Shown here: positions 32,459 through 40,337 of the stretch, piece by piece
Numbering within the stretch: position 1 is the first letter of the stretch
How the letters are laid out: every line of letters starts with the position of its first letter
NCBI GenBank assembly: GCA_002412865.1
Contig: DHVW01000004.1
Location: 1-55,321 of the forward strand
Direction: 5' to 3'
Length of the DNA stretch: 55,321 nucleotides
Source of the DNA: Sulfurovum sp. UBA5198
GTDB lineage: Bacteria > Campylobacterota > Campylobacteria > Campylobacterales > Sulfurovaceae
Made by a program: the position numbers and the translations under genes
Notes under the pieces: generated by a model
Seen by the model: only the letters and a program-made list of their open reading frames with translations
What the model was told of the DNA's origin: nothing
Databases searched by the model: none

Positions 32459-32581
32459 GGCGTTGAGGATAGCAAAAGTATGAAATACTTATAGCGACTA
32501 GTCGCTAGAGCTGTCTGCTTAAGACCTGAATTATTGGCTTTGCCGATTATTCAGCTTTTAAAATAGGCTATCTTGACCGCC
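32459..32581 (+). other. Stem-closed RNA leader domain upstream of the SRP RNA
   Basis: GGCGTTGAGGATAGC (32459-32473) can pair with GCTATCTTGACCGCC (32567-32581), with 13 of 15 positions matched including one G-U. This would close a domain that contains repeat copy C. The domain lies between the probable promoter and the SRP RNA body. It may be a 5' leader removed by processing, or a separate small RNA. Confidence 0.45.
32492..32554 (+). repeat. Structured intergenic repeat, copy C (upstream of SRP RNA)
   Basis: A perfect 16-nt palindrome TAGCGACTAGTCGCTA (32492-32507) is followed by a core AGCTGTCTGCTTAAGACCT (GTCT 32513-32516 with AGAC 32522-32525). A long hairpin CTGAATTATTGGC-TTT-GCCGATTATTCAG (32526-32554) comes next. 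Compared with copies A and B the stem sequences differ but pairing is kept. Confidence 0.7.
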
Positions 32582-32682
32582 TCTTTTTGGACCTGTGCGA
32601 TAGCATTTGATGACACCGAGTCAGGATGGGAACATAGCAGCTCATCGTCACTTGTTAGGTGCCGCAGGTATCCGATGAGAGG
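32580..32682 (+). ncRNA. ffs: Signal recognition particle RNA (4.5S, bacterial small type)
   Basis: The universal domain IV signature is present: GTCAGGATGGGAACATAGCAGC, here split as GTCAGG, GGGAAC and AGCAGC (about 32620-32641). The flanks fold as a hairpin: CCTCT (32580-32584) pairs with AGAGG (32678-32682), GGACCTG with CAGGTATCC, and TGAC with GTCA. It has no Alu domain. It binds Ffh to target membrane proteins. The exact 5' and 3' ends are set from the outer stem. Confidence 0.88.
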
Positions 32683-32842
32683 TACTTCACTCTTTTAATA
32701 ATCCAATCATTTATCAACCTCAATCATATAAATTCAACCAAACTTGCTTTATGTTAAATTATAGAAAATAAGACAAACAAATGTGGTAAAATAATGTAAG
32801 TTTTGTTAGCAAAATAAATCCCAATATTCAGAGGATATACAA

Positions 32843-33550
32843 ATGTCTTTAAAAATCCATAGAGCAGACAAAAGAGGTATAGCAGACCATGGCTGGCTAA
32901 AAAGTTATTTTAGCTTCTCATTTGCAGAGTATCATGATACTCATCGCATGGGATTTGGAGTGCTGAGAGTAATCAATGACGATACGGTAGAAGCCAGCCG
33001 TGGTTTTGGTATGCACCAGCATAGAGATATGGAGATAGTGTCCATAGTCACGAAGGGAGAGCTACATCACAAAGACTCTGAGGGCAATAGTGGAGTAGTG
33101 AAAGCTGGAGAGGTGCAGTACATGAGTGCTGGTTCAGGCGTATATCATTCTGAGTTTGCATCGCCTGATAGTGAGGCTTGTCTATTTCAGATATGGATTA
33201 GACCTAGTGAAAATGGTGGAGTGCCAAAATATAATCAGAGAGATTTTAGAGAAAATAAAACCAAAAATGAGTGGATCACAATAGTCTCACCAAACGGCAA
33301 TGATAATTCTATCACCATCAAGCAAGATGCATCAATATATATAGCCAAATTGGACAAGCAACGAGAAATCATCACAAAATCTACATCACAAAACCATGGT
33401 AGACTAATATTTGTCATATCTGGTAGCATTAAAGTAGCGACACATATATTGCACGCCAGAGACGAACTTCAAATTACAGATGAGAATAAATATACCATCA
33501 CGGCATTAGAAGATAGCGAAATATTACTCTTTGATGTAGCTATGGATTAG
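32843..33550 (+). CDS. Pirin-family protein
   Basis: This encodes 235 residues of the bicupin pirin family. The N-terminal cupin has the metal ligands in GFGMHQHRDMEIVSIVTKGELHHKDSEG (two His, then Glu/His). SAGSGVYHSEFA and LFQIWIRPSENG are also conserved. The C-terminal cupin is degenerate. Bacterial pirins include YhhW-type quercetinase-like enzymes and regulators; the substrate cannot be predicted. GGTAAAATAATG near 32788 is a possible -10. It stands alone downstream of the SRP RNA. Confidence 0.88.
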   Translation: MSLKIHRADKRGIADHGWLKSYFSFSFAEYHDTHRMGFGVLRVINDDTVEASRGFGMHQHRDMEIVSIVTKGELHHKDSEGNSGVVKAGEVQYMSAGSGVYHSEFASPDSEACLFQIWIRPSENGGVPKYNQRDFRENKTKNEWITIVSPNGNDNSITIKQDASIYIAKLDKQREIITKSTSQNHGRLIFVISGSIKVATHILHARDELQITDENKYTITALEDSEILLFDVAMD

Positions 33551-33572
33551 GTGAAATATACAAGCTTGTATT

Positions 33573-34646
33573 TTACTCATCATCTCCCATACTCCACTCA
33601 TAAAATGGCAACGCTTCAAAGCTTATATTTTCAATTTCATACTCATATTGACTAGAAACGGTGACGATAATAACTTTTTTTATACCTTCTTTTTTGTATA
33701 GTGAAAATTTCTTATGACTCTTTGCCCACATGGCGTCCTCTCCTCCAAATGGTGCTGAAACTATTAGTGTTTCATTGCCTACTATATATCCATCACGCCC
33801 AAGCGTCTCAACAGATACTTTGTGAAATAGTAGCGTAAGCCCTACAAGAGCATCAAATCCAACACTAAAATTATTTTGAGTCGAGAGGTATTTGCTAGTA
33901 GCGTGGTCGTATATAAGCATTTTGCGCCCACCTTTTCCACTTTTGTCATTAATGAAATAGAGTATCCCCTCGTTTTCATAGTCTCCTATTGTTTTGTATA
34001 GCCAATCTTTAGAGATTTTCATATGTTCTTTGGCGAATGTAAATAGTTGATTTATGCTCAAATGTTCAGTGTTATGAGTGGACAATATGGACAAAAGTTT
34101 TAGCTCTTGAAGAGTAAACTTACTGTACAAAAACTGTTTTATGCTCAGCTGGTGTGTTTTTTGTGATTGTGCCATTGTTGGCAGTGTTCCTGATTTCACG
34201 AAATGAGTAAAGCCATTGGTTTGCGATATATGATGCTCAAACGCCAAAAATTCCTCATAATCCAAAGGCATAATTTGTAATGGCATAAATCCCTTATCAT
34301 CAAGCGGCTCCCTAGATATAATAACAACTTGCTCAACTTTGGGCATTTCCACTTGCTTTTCATAGCCCCAGTGGTCAAGTATCAAAATTTTAATGTCATT
34401 TTCATTTATATATATCTGTAAATCCACGACAGAAAGATTTTGAAAAAAAAGAGTAGGTGAGTCAAAATCTATATATAGCGACCCATCTTTGTGATTTTGA
34501 GCTATATAATCAATAGCCAAAGCACTCTTGCCAGTACCTCTTGCACCATATATGTTTATTCGCTTATTATTTCCTATCTCATATTTTCTAGGCACAAAAT
34601 TTTCCACAATAGGTCTATTGTTGTCTATATTTTCAATCAAAATCAT
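33573..34646 (-). CDS. P-loop ATPase of the AAA/DUF4143-like family
   Basis: This encodes 357 residues. Walker A is YGARGTGKSALAI at about 34-46 and Walker B is IKILILDHWG at about 86-95. A sensor-like VVIISREPLDD follows. The middle contains a possible winged-helix segment (LSINQLFTFAKEHMKISKDWLYKTIGDYENEGILYF), and the C-terminal part resembles the nuclease-like tail of DUF4143/archaeal-type ATPases. It ends DDE. Such proteins are widespread and of unknown role. It is divergent from the S10 operon and its start lies 147 nt from rpsJ. Confidence 0.75.
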   Translation of the reverse strand: MILIENIDNNRPIVENFVPRKYEIGNNKRINIYGARGTGKSALAIDYIAQNHKDGSLYIDFDSPTLFFQNLSVVDLQIYINENDIKILILDHWGYEKQVEMPKVEQVVIISREPLDDKGFMPLQIMPLDYEEFLAFEHHISQTNGFTHFVKSGTLPTMAQSQKTHQLSIKQFLYSKFTLQELKLLSILSTHNTEHLSINQLFTFAKEHMKISKDWLYKTIGDYENEGILYFINDKSGKGGRKMLIYDHATSKYLSTQNNFSVGFDALVGLTLLFHKVSVETLGRDGYIVGNETLIVSAPFGGEDAMWAKSHKKFSLYKKEGIKKVIIVTVSSQYEYEIENISFEALPFYEWSMGDDE

Positions 34647-34709
34647 CTTATCTTTCCTTTTTATAAGGATACTATTTTTAAAATTGTAGCGATTTTTGCT
34701 TATATTAGC

Positions 34710-34738
34710 TTGAAATTAAAATCTAGTTTGGGTATAAT
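34710..34738 (+). promoter_or_regulatory. Sigma-70 promoter of the S10 operon
   Basis: TTGAAA (34710-34715) and TATAAT (34733-34738) are 17 nt apart, with GGG just before the -10. Transcription would start near 34745, leaving a leader of about 50 nt before rpsJ. Confidence 0.8.
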
Positions 34739-34755
34739 TTCCGTTCCAAATTTAT

Positions 34756-34771
34756 GTCGGTGTACGCCGAC
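34756..34771 (+). promoter_or_regulatory. Leader hairpin of the S10 operon
   Basis: GTCGGT and GCCGAC form a 6-bp stem (one U-G pair) with a GTAC loop, about 22 nt before the rpsJ start. It is much simpler than the E. coli S10 leader bound by L4. Whether it regulates is unknown. Confidence 0.4.
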
Positions 34772-34793
34772 GAGTTCTTTAAAGGGTAAACAA

Positions 34794-35105
34794 ATGGAAA
34801 GAATTAGACTTAAGCTTAAAGCTTATGACCACCGTGTTTTAGACAGGTCTGTAGCATCTATTATAGATGCAGTTAAACGAACAGGAGCAGCTGTGAGAGG
34901 TCCAATACCTCTTCCAACTAACTTCAAGCGTTATACAGTATTGAGGTCACCGCATGTTAATAAAGACAGCCGTGAACAATTTGAAATCAGAGTTCACACA
35001 AGAATGATTGATATCGTTTCTGCTTCAGGAGATACTATAGATTCACTTATGAAACTAGACCTAGCTCCAGAGATTGAAGTAGAAATAAGATCAATGGACA
35101 AGTAA
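34794..35105 (+). CDS. rpsJ: 30S ribosomal protein S10
   Basis: This encodes 103 residues, the universal S10 length. It starts MERIRLKLKAYDHRVLD and includes GPIPLPTNFKRYTVLRSPHVNKDSREQFEIR. The frame is open far upstream, but ATG 34794 with AAAGGG is the conserved start. It is the first gene of the S10 operon, which continues with rplC. S10 sits in the 30S head and also doubles as NusE in antitermination. Confidence 0.97.
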   Translation: MERIRLKLKAYDHRVLDRSVASIIDAVKRTGAAVRGPIPLPTNFKRYTVLRSPHVNKDSREQFEIRVHTRMIDIVSASGDTIDSLMKLDLAPEIEVEIRSMDK

Positions 35106-35115
35106 GGAGTAGGGA

Positions 35116-35697
35116 ATGGAATTTATCGTAGAAAAAGTCGGCATGAGCCGAACAGTAGGTACAGTAAGCACTCCAGTCACTCTTCTGAAAGTGATTGAAA
35201 CTAAAGTGTGTGAAGTAAGAGAAGATGGTAAAGCTATCGTAGCTTACTCAAAAAGTAAAAAGCTAAATAAAGCTATTGAAGGTCAACAAGCTAAATATGC
35301 TATTGACAAAGAGTTCAATAGATTTATGGTTATTGAAGTTCCAGCTGGTGCTACTGCTGGCGATCTTGATACTGCTGCTCTAGGTGAAGCGACACTAGTC
35401 AAAACTTCACTAGACAGTAAAGGTAAAGGTTTCCAAGGTGGTATGAAGAGACATGGCTTCGGCGGTGGACCTGGTGCACACGGACATAGAATGGGCAGAA
35501 GAATCGGTTCAATCGGTAACTGCGAATGGCCTGGTAGAGTTATGAAGGGCAAGAAAATGCCTGGACAAATGGGTAATGCAAAAGTTACAGTAAAAAATGA
35601 AGTAGTTTCATTTGATGCTAAAAACGGAATTTTAGTTCTCAAAGGTTCAATACCTGGCTTTAACGGCGCAAGAGGATTAGTGAGGATAGTAAAATGA
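35116..35697 (+). CDS. rplC: 50S ribosomal protein L3
   Basis: This encodes 193 residues, near the short end of the family. The conserved segment GKGFQGGMKRHGFGGGPGAHGH-x-MGRRIGSIG, with the methylated-Gln region KKMPGQMGN, is present. L3 is an early assembly protein near the peptidyl-transferase centre. Its stop overlaps the rplD start by 4 nt (ATGA). Confidence 0.97.
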   Translation: MEFIVEKVGMSRTVGTVSTPVTLLKVIETKVCEVREDGKAIVAYSKSKKLNKAIEGQQAKYAIDKEFNRFMVIEVPAGATAGDLDTAALGEATLVKTSLDSKGKGFQGGMKRHGFGGGPGAHGHRMGRRIGSIGNCEWPGRVMKGKKMPGQMGNAKVTVKNEVVSFDAKNGILVLKGSIPGFNGARGLVRIVK

Positions 35698-36287
35698 GTA
35701 AACCAGAATTAGTAGCAGCAACTGCTCTTCCAAAAGCATTTTTGGAAGTTCACCCGCACAATCTTTATCTTTACTGCAAAGCATATGCTGCGTCAGTTAG
35801 ATCAAATAGTGCTCAAACAAAAACTCGTTCAGAAGTGAGCGGTGGTGGTAAAAAACCATTTGCACAAAAAGGCGGCGGTAGAGCAAGACAAGGTTCAATC
35901 AGAGCTCCTCATTTTAGAGGTGGTGGTGTTGCATTTGGTCCATCTAATGATAGAAATTATGACCAAAAAGTTAATAAAAAACAGAAAAAACTAGCTCTTT
36001 ATCATGCAGTAGCAGAAAAAGCAGCAAACGACAAACTATTTGTAACTGATAGTATCGTAGTTGAGTCTGGTAAAACTAAAGATGCAATTAATTTTATTAA
36101 TTCACTTGGTCAAAGAGATGTATTGGTAGTAAAAGAGTTAATTGATGATAAAACATTTTTGGCTTTTAGAAATGTAGCAAATGCTTATCTTATAGAGAGC
36201 AATGAGTTCAATGCATATCTTGCAGCAGCATACAGTTCAATAGTAATTGAAAAAGCTGTATTTGATAAATTAACAAAAGAGAGTTAA
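35694..36287 (+). CDS. rplD: 50S ribosomal protein L4
   Basis: This encodes 197 residues. The exit-tunnel loop is recognisable as TRSEVSGGGKKPFAQKGGGRARQGS, followed by PHFRGGGVAFGP. L4 often represses its own operon in other bacteria, but the simple leader here gives no clear L4 target. It starts within the end of rplC, so translation is probably coupled. Confidence 0.97.
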   Translation: MSKPELVAATALPKAFLEVHPHNLYLYCKAYAASVRSNSAQTKTRSEVSGGGKKPFAQKGGGRARQGSIRAPHFRGGGVAFGPSNDRNYDQKVNKKQKKLALYHAVAEKAANDKLFVTDSIVVESGKTKDAINFINSLGQRDVLVVKELIDDKTFLAFRNVANAYLIESNEFNAYLAAAYSSIVIEKAVFDKLTKES

Positions 36288-36288
36288 G

Positions 36289-36570
36289 ATGGCAGATATT
36301 ACAGATATAAAATCAATACTATATACAGAAAAGAGTCTTGGTCTTCAAGAATCTGGTGTAATAGTAGTTCAGACAGTTCCAAAAATGACAAAAAATGGTC
36401 TTAAAGAAGTTTTTAAAGAGTTCTTTGGAATTAAACCACTTAAAATTAACTCACTAAGAGTTAACGGAAAAGTAAAACGATTTAAAGGTATTCAAGGCAA
36501 GAGATGTGACACGAAGAAATTCTATGTTACTCTTCCTGAAGATGCAAAAATCGAAAGCTTAGCGGTATAA
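36289..36570 (+). CDS. rplW: 50S ribosomal protein L23
   Basis: This encodes 93 residues. TDIKSILYTEKSLGLQESGVIV and EFFGIKPLKINSLRVNGKVKRFKGIQGKR match L23, which lies at the tunnel exit and is the docking site for trigger factor and SRP, both of which are encoded in this window. It begins 1 nt after the rplD stop. Confidence 0.96.
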   Translation: MADITDIKSILYTEKSLGLQESGVIVVQTVPKMTKNGLKEVFKEFFGIKPLKINSLRVNGKVKRFKGIQGKRCDTKKFYVTLPEDAKIESLAV

Positions 36571-36579
36571 GGAGAGAAG

Positions 36580-37407
36580 ATGGCAATAAAAACATATAAA
36601 CCATATACACCAAGCCGTCGTTATATGACCAACTTGGACAATAGCGATATCACTAGCAAACCAACAGTTAGAAGCCTACTTGTTAAATTAGCAGCAACAG
36701 CTGGTAGAAATAGCAATGGTAGAATCACTTCAAGACACAAAGAAGCGGGTGCTAAAAAACTATACCGTATTATTGATTTCAAAAGAAATAAATTTGGTAT
36801 TGAAGGTACAGTAGCAACAATCGAGTACGATCCAAACAGAAACTGCAGAATTTGTTTAATCAAATATGTAGATGGTGATAGAAGATATATCTTACAACCA
36901 AAAGGTCTTAAAGTTGATGATAAAATCATCTCTGCTGAGTCTGGTGTAGATATTAAATCTGGAAATGCAATGAAGCTTATGAGCATCCCAGTTGGTACAT
37001 TAGTACACAACATTGAGCTTAGCCCAGGTCATGGCGGTCAAATCGCTAGAAGTGCTGGTGGTTATGCTCAAATCATGGGTAGAGATGGCAAATATGTATC
37101 TCTTAGACTTCCTTCATCAGAAATGAGATATGTTCTTGGTGAGTGTCTAGCTACTATCGGTGCTGTTGGAAATGAAGATTTCTCAAACATCGTTATCGGT
37201 AAAGCTGGTAGAAATCGTCACCTTGGTATTAGACCACAAACAAGAGGTTCTGCAATGAACCCAGTGGATCACCCACATGGTGGTGGTGAAGGTAAGACAG
37301 GTTCTTCAGGACATCCAGTTTCTCCGTGGGGTATGCCGACTAAAGGTTATAAAACTCGTAAGAAAAAAGCTAGTGATAAACTTATTATCACTAAGAGAAA
37401 GAAATAG
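36580..37407 (+). CDS. rplB: 50S ribosomal protein L2
   Basis: This encodes 275 residues. It has the N-terminal RNA-binding domain, then GTLVHNIELSPGHGGQIARSAGGYAQ. The functionally essential C-terminal loop is NPVDHPHGGGEGKTGSSGHPVSPWGMPTKGYKTRKKK, with the His near the peptidyl-transferase centre. GGAGAG is the ribosome binding site. Confidence 0.98.
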   Translation: MAIKTYKPYTPSRRYMTNLDNSDITSKPTVRSLLVKLAATAGRNSNGRITSRHKEAGAKKLYRIIDFKRNKFGIEGTVATIEYDPNRNCRICLIKYVDGDRRYILQPKGLKVDDKIISAESGVDIKSGNAMKLMSIPVGTLVHNIELSPGHGGQIARSAGGYAQIMGRDGKYVSLRLPSSEMRYVLGECLATIGAVGNEDFSNIVIGKAGRNRHLGIRPQTRGSAMNPVDHPHGGGEGKTGSSGHPVSPWGMPTKGYKTRKKKASDKLIITKRKK

Positions 37408-37418
37408 GGGGCTAGGAT

Positions 37419-37697
37419 ATGGCAAGATCAGCTAAAAAAGGACCATTTATTGATGGTCATCTTATGAAAAAAATAGTAAAAGCTAAAGAAGAGAATTCTA
37501 ATAAACCGATAAAAACATGGTCAAGAAGATCTGTGATTTTCCCAGATTTTATCGGTCTAACTATCAATGTTCACAATGGCAGACAGTTTATACCTGTATT
37601 TGTTACTGAGAATCATGTTGGTTACAAATTAGGTGAATTCGCTCCAACAAGAACATTTAAAGGCCATAAAGGCACTGTTCAGAAGAAAGTAGGATAA
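37419..37697 (+). CDS. rpsS: 30S ribosomal protein S19
   Basis: This encodes 92 residues: MARSAKKGPFIDGHLMKK, then TWSRRSVIFPDFIGLTINVHNGRQFIPVFVTENHVGYKLGEFAPTRTF is the standard S19 core (runs shown by key words only). It contacts S13 in the 30S head. It follows rplB at 11 nt and precedes rplV at 4 nt. Confidence 0.97.
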   Translation: MARSAKKGPFIDGHLMKKIVKAKEENSNKPIKTWSRRSVIFPDFIGLTINVHNGRQFIPVFVTENHVGYKLGEFAPTRTFKGHKGTVQKKVG

Positions 37698-37701
37698 TGG
37701 T

Positions 37702-38172
37702 ATGAGTAGAGCATTAATAAAAAATATTAGAGTTTCACCATTGAAAGCTAGAATGGTAGCAAAAGCTGTTCAAGGTATGAATGCTGAACTAGCAATGGCT
37801 AGTTTGGAATTTATGCCAAATAAAGCAGCAGCTATCATCTCTAAAGCAATTGCTTCTGCAGTTGCAAATGGCGGTTATGAGCCTCAAGAGGTTGAAGTAA
37901 CTAGTTGTAGAGTAGATAAGGCAGCTTATCTTAAGAGATTTAGACCAAGAGCTAGAGGTACTGCTTCTCGTATCTTGAAACCAACTTCACATATTCTTGT
38001 AGAAGTAGGTACTGCTGTAGCTGCACCAGTTAAAGTTGCTAAATCAGCTCCGAAAAAAGAAGTTGTAACTGAAGTTGAGACAAAAAAAGCACCTGCTGCT
38101 AAAAAAGCTCCAGCGAAAAAAGCAGCTCCTAAAAAAGAAGCTGAAAATTCAGTAGACGGAAAGGACGCATAA
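37702..38172 (+). CDS. rplV: 50S ribosomal protein L22 with extended C-terminal tail
   Basis: This encodes 156 residues. Residues 1-110 are ordinary L22 (RVSPLKARMVAKAVQGM, the tunnel hairpin RFRPRARGTASRI, THILVEVG). The last 45 residues are a low-complexity Lys/Ala/Pro tail with repeated APAKK and KKEA units, making the protein about 45 residues longer than typical. Similar tails occur in related bacteria. The tail would be on the ribosome surface. Confidence 0.96.
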   Translation: MSRALIKNIRVSPLKARMVAKAVQGMNAELAMASLEFMPNKAAAIISKAIASAVANGGYEPQEVEVTSCRVDKAAYLKRFRPRARGTASRILKPTSHILVEVGTAVAAPVKVAKSAPKKEVVTEVETKKAPAAKKAPAKKAAPKKEAENSVDGKDA

Positions 38173-38173
38173 T

Positions 38174-38887
38174 ATGGGACATAAGGTTAATCCAATTGGT
38201 CTTAGACTAGGTATCAATCGTAACTGGGAATCAAGATGGTTTCCAGCAAAAGGTAGAACAGCTGAGTTTATAGCAGAAGATTATAAAATCAGAAAATTTC
38301 TTAAAAAAGAGCTTTATTTTGCTGGTGTTAGTAGCATTATCATTGAGAGAACTGCTAAAAAACTTCGTGTTACAATCGTAACTGCAAGACCAGGTATCAT
38401 CATTGGTAAAAAAGGTGCTGATATTGAGAAGCTTAAAGAGACTCTAATTAAGATGACGAACAAAGAGATTGCTCTTAATATAAAAGAAGAGAAACGACCT
38501 CAAGCATCAGCTCAACTTGCTGCTGAAAACATTGGTACTCAATTAGAGCGTCGTGTTGCTTTTAGAAGAGCTATGAAAAAAGTTATTCAAGGTGCATTAA
38601 AATCTGGTGCTAAAGGTATTAAAATATCTGTAGCTGGTAGACTTGGTGGTGCTGAGATAGCTAGAACTGAGTGGTATTTAGAAGGTCGTGTGCCTCTTCA
38701 TACACTTAGAGCAAAAATCGACTATGGTTTTGCAGAAGCACAAACTACTTATGGAATCATAGGTATCAAAGTTTGGATATTCAAAGGCGAAGTACTTCAA
38801 AAAGGTATCCAAGTAGAGCAAGAAGAGGATAACAAAGAAGGCAGAAAGCCATCAAGAAAAAGAGGTGATAATAATGCTGATTCCTAA
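38174..38887 (+). CDS. rpsC: 30S ribosomal protein S3
   Basis: This encodes 237 residues. It starts MGHKVNPIGLRLGINRNWESRWF. The KH domain GxxG is in RPGIIIGKKGADIEKLKE, and the C-terminal domain has GAKGIKISVAGRLGGAEIARTEW. A charged tail ends KPSRKRGDNNADS. It overlaps the start of rplP by 14 nt. Confidence 0.98.
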   Translation: MGHKVNPIGLRLGINRNWESRWFPAKGRTAEFIAEDYKIRKFLKKELYFAGVSSIIIERTAKKLRVTIVTARPGIIIGKKGADIEKLKETLIKMTNKEIALNIKEEKRPQASAQLAAENIGTQLERRVAFRRAMKKVIQGALKSGAKGIKISVAGRLGGAEIARTEWYLEGRVPLHTLRAKIDYGFAEAQTTYGIIGIKVWIFKGEVLQKGIQVEQEEDNKEGRKPSRKRGDNNADS

Positions 38888-39299
38888 GAGAACCAAATAC
38901 AGAAAAGTAATGAAAGGCCGAAATAGAGGCAAAGCTTTCAATGGTAATCGTATTGAGTTTGGTGAGTTTGCTATTAAAGCAACTGAAGCCGGAAGAATTG
39001 ATTCAAGACAAATCGAAGCAGCTCGTATTTCTATGACTAGAAAAGCGGCTAGACAAGGTAAGATTTGGATTAGAGTTTTCCCAGCGAAACCAATCACTAA
39101 AAAACCACTCGAAACGAGAATGGGTAAAGGTAAAGGTTCTGTTGAAAAATGGGTTATGAATATTGAGCCAGGCAGAATCATATTTGAAATAACTGGTGTT
39201 GAAGAGTCAGTGGCAAGAGCAGCGTTAGCGTTGGCAGCTTATAAACTTCCTTTCAAAACCAAATTAATTGCTGCGAAGGATAACCATGAAGTATATTGA
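38874..39299 (+). CDS. rplP: 50S ribosomal protein L16
   Basis: This encodes 141 residues from ATG 38874, the conserved MLIPKRTKYRKVMKGRNRGKA start, inside the rpsC end. The core GKIWIRVFPAKPITKKPLETRMGKGKGSVE is intact, including the Arg that is hydroxylated in some bacteria. It overlaps the rpmC start by 14 nt. Confidence 0.97.
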   Translation: MLIPKRTKYRKVMKGRNRGKAFNGNRIEFGEFAIKATEAGRIDSRQIEAARISMTRKAARQGKIWIRVFPAKPITKKPLETRMGKGKGSVEKWVMNIEPGRIIFEITGVEESVARAALALAAYKLPFKTKLIAAKDNHEVY

Positions 39300-39477
39300 T
39301 TTAGCATCAAAAACAGAAGTAGAGCTTTTAGAGATGCTTAAAGCTAAAAAACTTGAGTCGTTCACATTGGGTGCAAAGCTTAAAACTATGCAACTTACCA
39401 ATACTCGTGAACTTAGAACTGCGAAGAAAGATATCGCTAGAATCAACACAGCATTAACTGCTGTTAGATCAAAGTAA
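39286..39477 (+). CDS. rpmC: 50S ribosomal protein L29
   Basis: This encodes 63 residues. ATG 39286 gives MKYIDLASKTEVELLEMLKAKKLE, and the helical KTMQLTNTRELRTAKKDIARINTAL closes it, as expected for L29 at the tunnel exit. The start lies within the rplP end, with AAGGATAACC as binding site. Confidence 0.94.
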   Translation: MKYIDLASKTEVELLEMLKAKKLESFTLGAKLKTMQLTNTRELRTAKKDIARINTALTAVRSK

Positions 39478-39486
39478 GGAGACAAG

Positions 39487-39735
39487 ATGCCAAAAAGAGA
39501 AATCACAGGTACTGTCGTCAAAATTGCTGGCGACAAAACAGCTACTGTTTTGGTTGAGAGAAAGGTGTTACACCCTAGATACCACAAAACAGTAAAAAGA
39601 TTTAAAAAATATCTTATTCACGATGAAACAAACAATGTGAATGTAGGCGATACAGTTAGTGCTATCGAATGCAGACCATTGTCTAAAACAAAAAGTTTTA
39701 GACTACTTTCAATCGTTAAAAGAGGGGAAGTATAA
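39487..39735 (+). CDS. rpsQ: 30S ribosomal protein S17
   Basis: This encodes 82 residues. MPKREITGTVVKIAGDKTATVLVER, RYHKTVKRFKKYLIHDE and GDTVSAIECRPLSKTKSFRL are the OB-fold elements of S17. Its TAA overlaps the rplN ATG (TAATG). Confidence 0.96.
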   Translation: MPKREITGTVVKIAGDKTATVLVERKVLHPRYHKTVKRFKKYLIHDETNNVNVGDTVSAIECRPLSKTKSFRLLSIVKRGEV

Positions 39736-40103
39736 TGATACAAAGTTTTACTAGACTTGCAGTTGCTGACAACAGTGGTGCAAAAGAAATCATGTGTATT
39801 AAAGTACTTGGCGGATCAAAAAGACGCTATGCTTCTGTTGGCGATGTAATCGTTGCTTCAGTTAAAAAAGCACTTCCAAACGGAAAAGTAAAAAAAGGAA
39901 AAGTAGTTAAAGCTGTTGTAGTTAGAACTAGAAAAGAAATTCATAGAGATAACGGTTCATTGATTAGATTTGATGACAATGCAGCTGTAATCATAGATGA
40001 CAAAAGAGAGCCAATCGGTACTCGTATCTTTGGACCAGTAAGTCGTGAGACTAGATATGCTGGCTTTATGAAGATTGTATCTTTGGCACCGGAGGTATGG
40101 TAA
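39735..40103 (+). CDS. rplN: 50S ribosomal protein L14
   Basis: This encodes 122 residues. MIQSFTRLAVADNSGAKEIMCIKVLGGS and FDDNAAVIIDDKREPIGTRIFGPV are the L14 hallmarks. It is located at the subunit interface. It shares its stop base with the rplX start. Confidence 0.98.
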   Translation: MIQSFTRLAVADNSGAKEIMCIKVLGGSKRRYASVGDVIVASVKKALPNGKVKKGKVVKAVVVRTRKEIHRDNGSLIRFDDNAAVIIDDKREPIGTRIFGPVSRETRYAGFMKIVSLAPEVW

Positions 40104-40333
40104 TGAGAAAATTTAAAATCAAAAAAGGCGATAAAGTAACAATAATCGCTGGAGACGACAAAGGAACAACAGCAGAAGTGCTACAAGTTTTTCCTAAAAA
40201 AGATGCGGTAATTGTAGCTGGTTGTAAAACAGTTAAAAAAGCAATTAAACCTACTGAAGAGAATAAAAATGGCGGTTTCGTAACAAAAGAAATGCCTATT
40301 CATATTTCAAATGTAAAAAAAGTAGAGGTATAA
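40103..40333 (+). CDS. rplX: 50S ribosomal protein L24
   Basis: This encodes 76 residues, somewhat short. I chose ATG 40103 (MRKFKIKKGDKVTIIAGDDKG) because GGAGG at 40091-40095 is spaced 7 nt from it and only 1 nt from ATG 40097. The KOW motif GDKVTIIAGDDKGTTAEVLQV is present. It starts 50S assembly on 23S rRNA. Confidence 0.95.
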   Translation: MRKFKIKKGDKVTIIAGDDKGTTAEVLQVFPKKDAVIVAGCKTVKKAIKPTEENKNGGFVTKEMPIHISNVKKVEV

Positions 40334-40337
40334 TTCA

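Noticed and set aside
34491..34793. In-frame extension of about 100 codons upstream of rpsJ
   Set aside because: S10 is 103 residues in all bacteria, and the extension runs through the promoter and the divergent ATPase gene.
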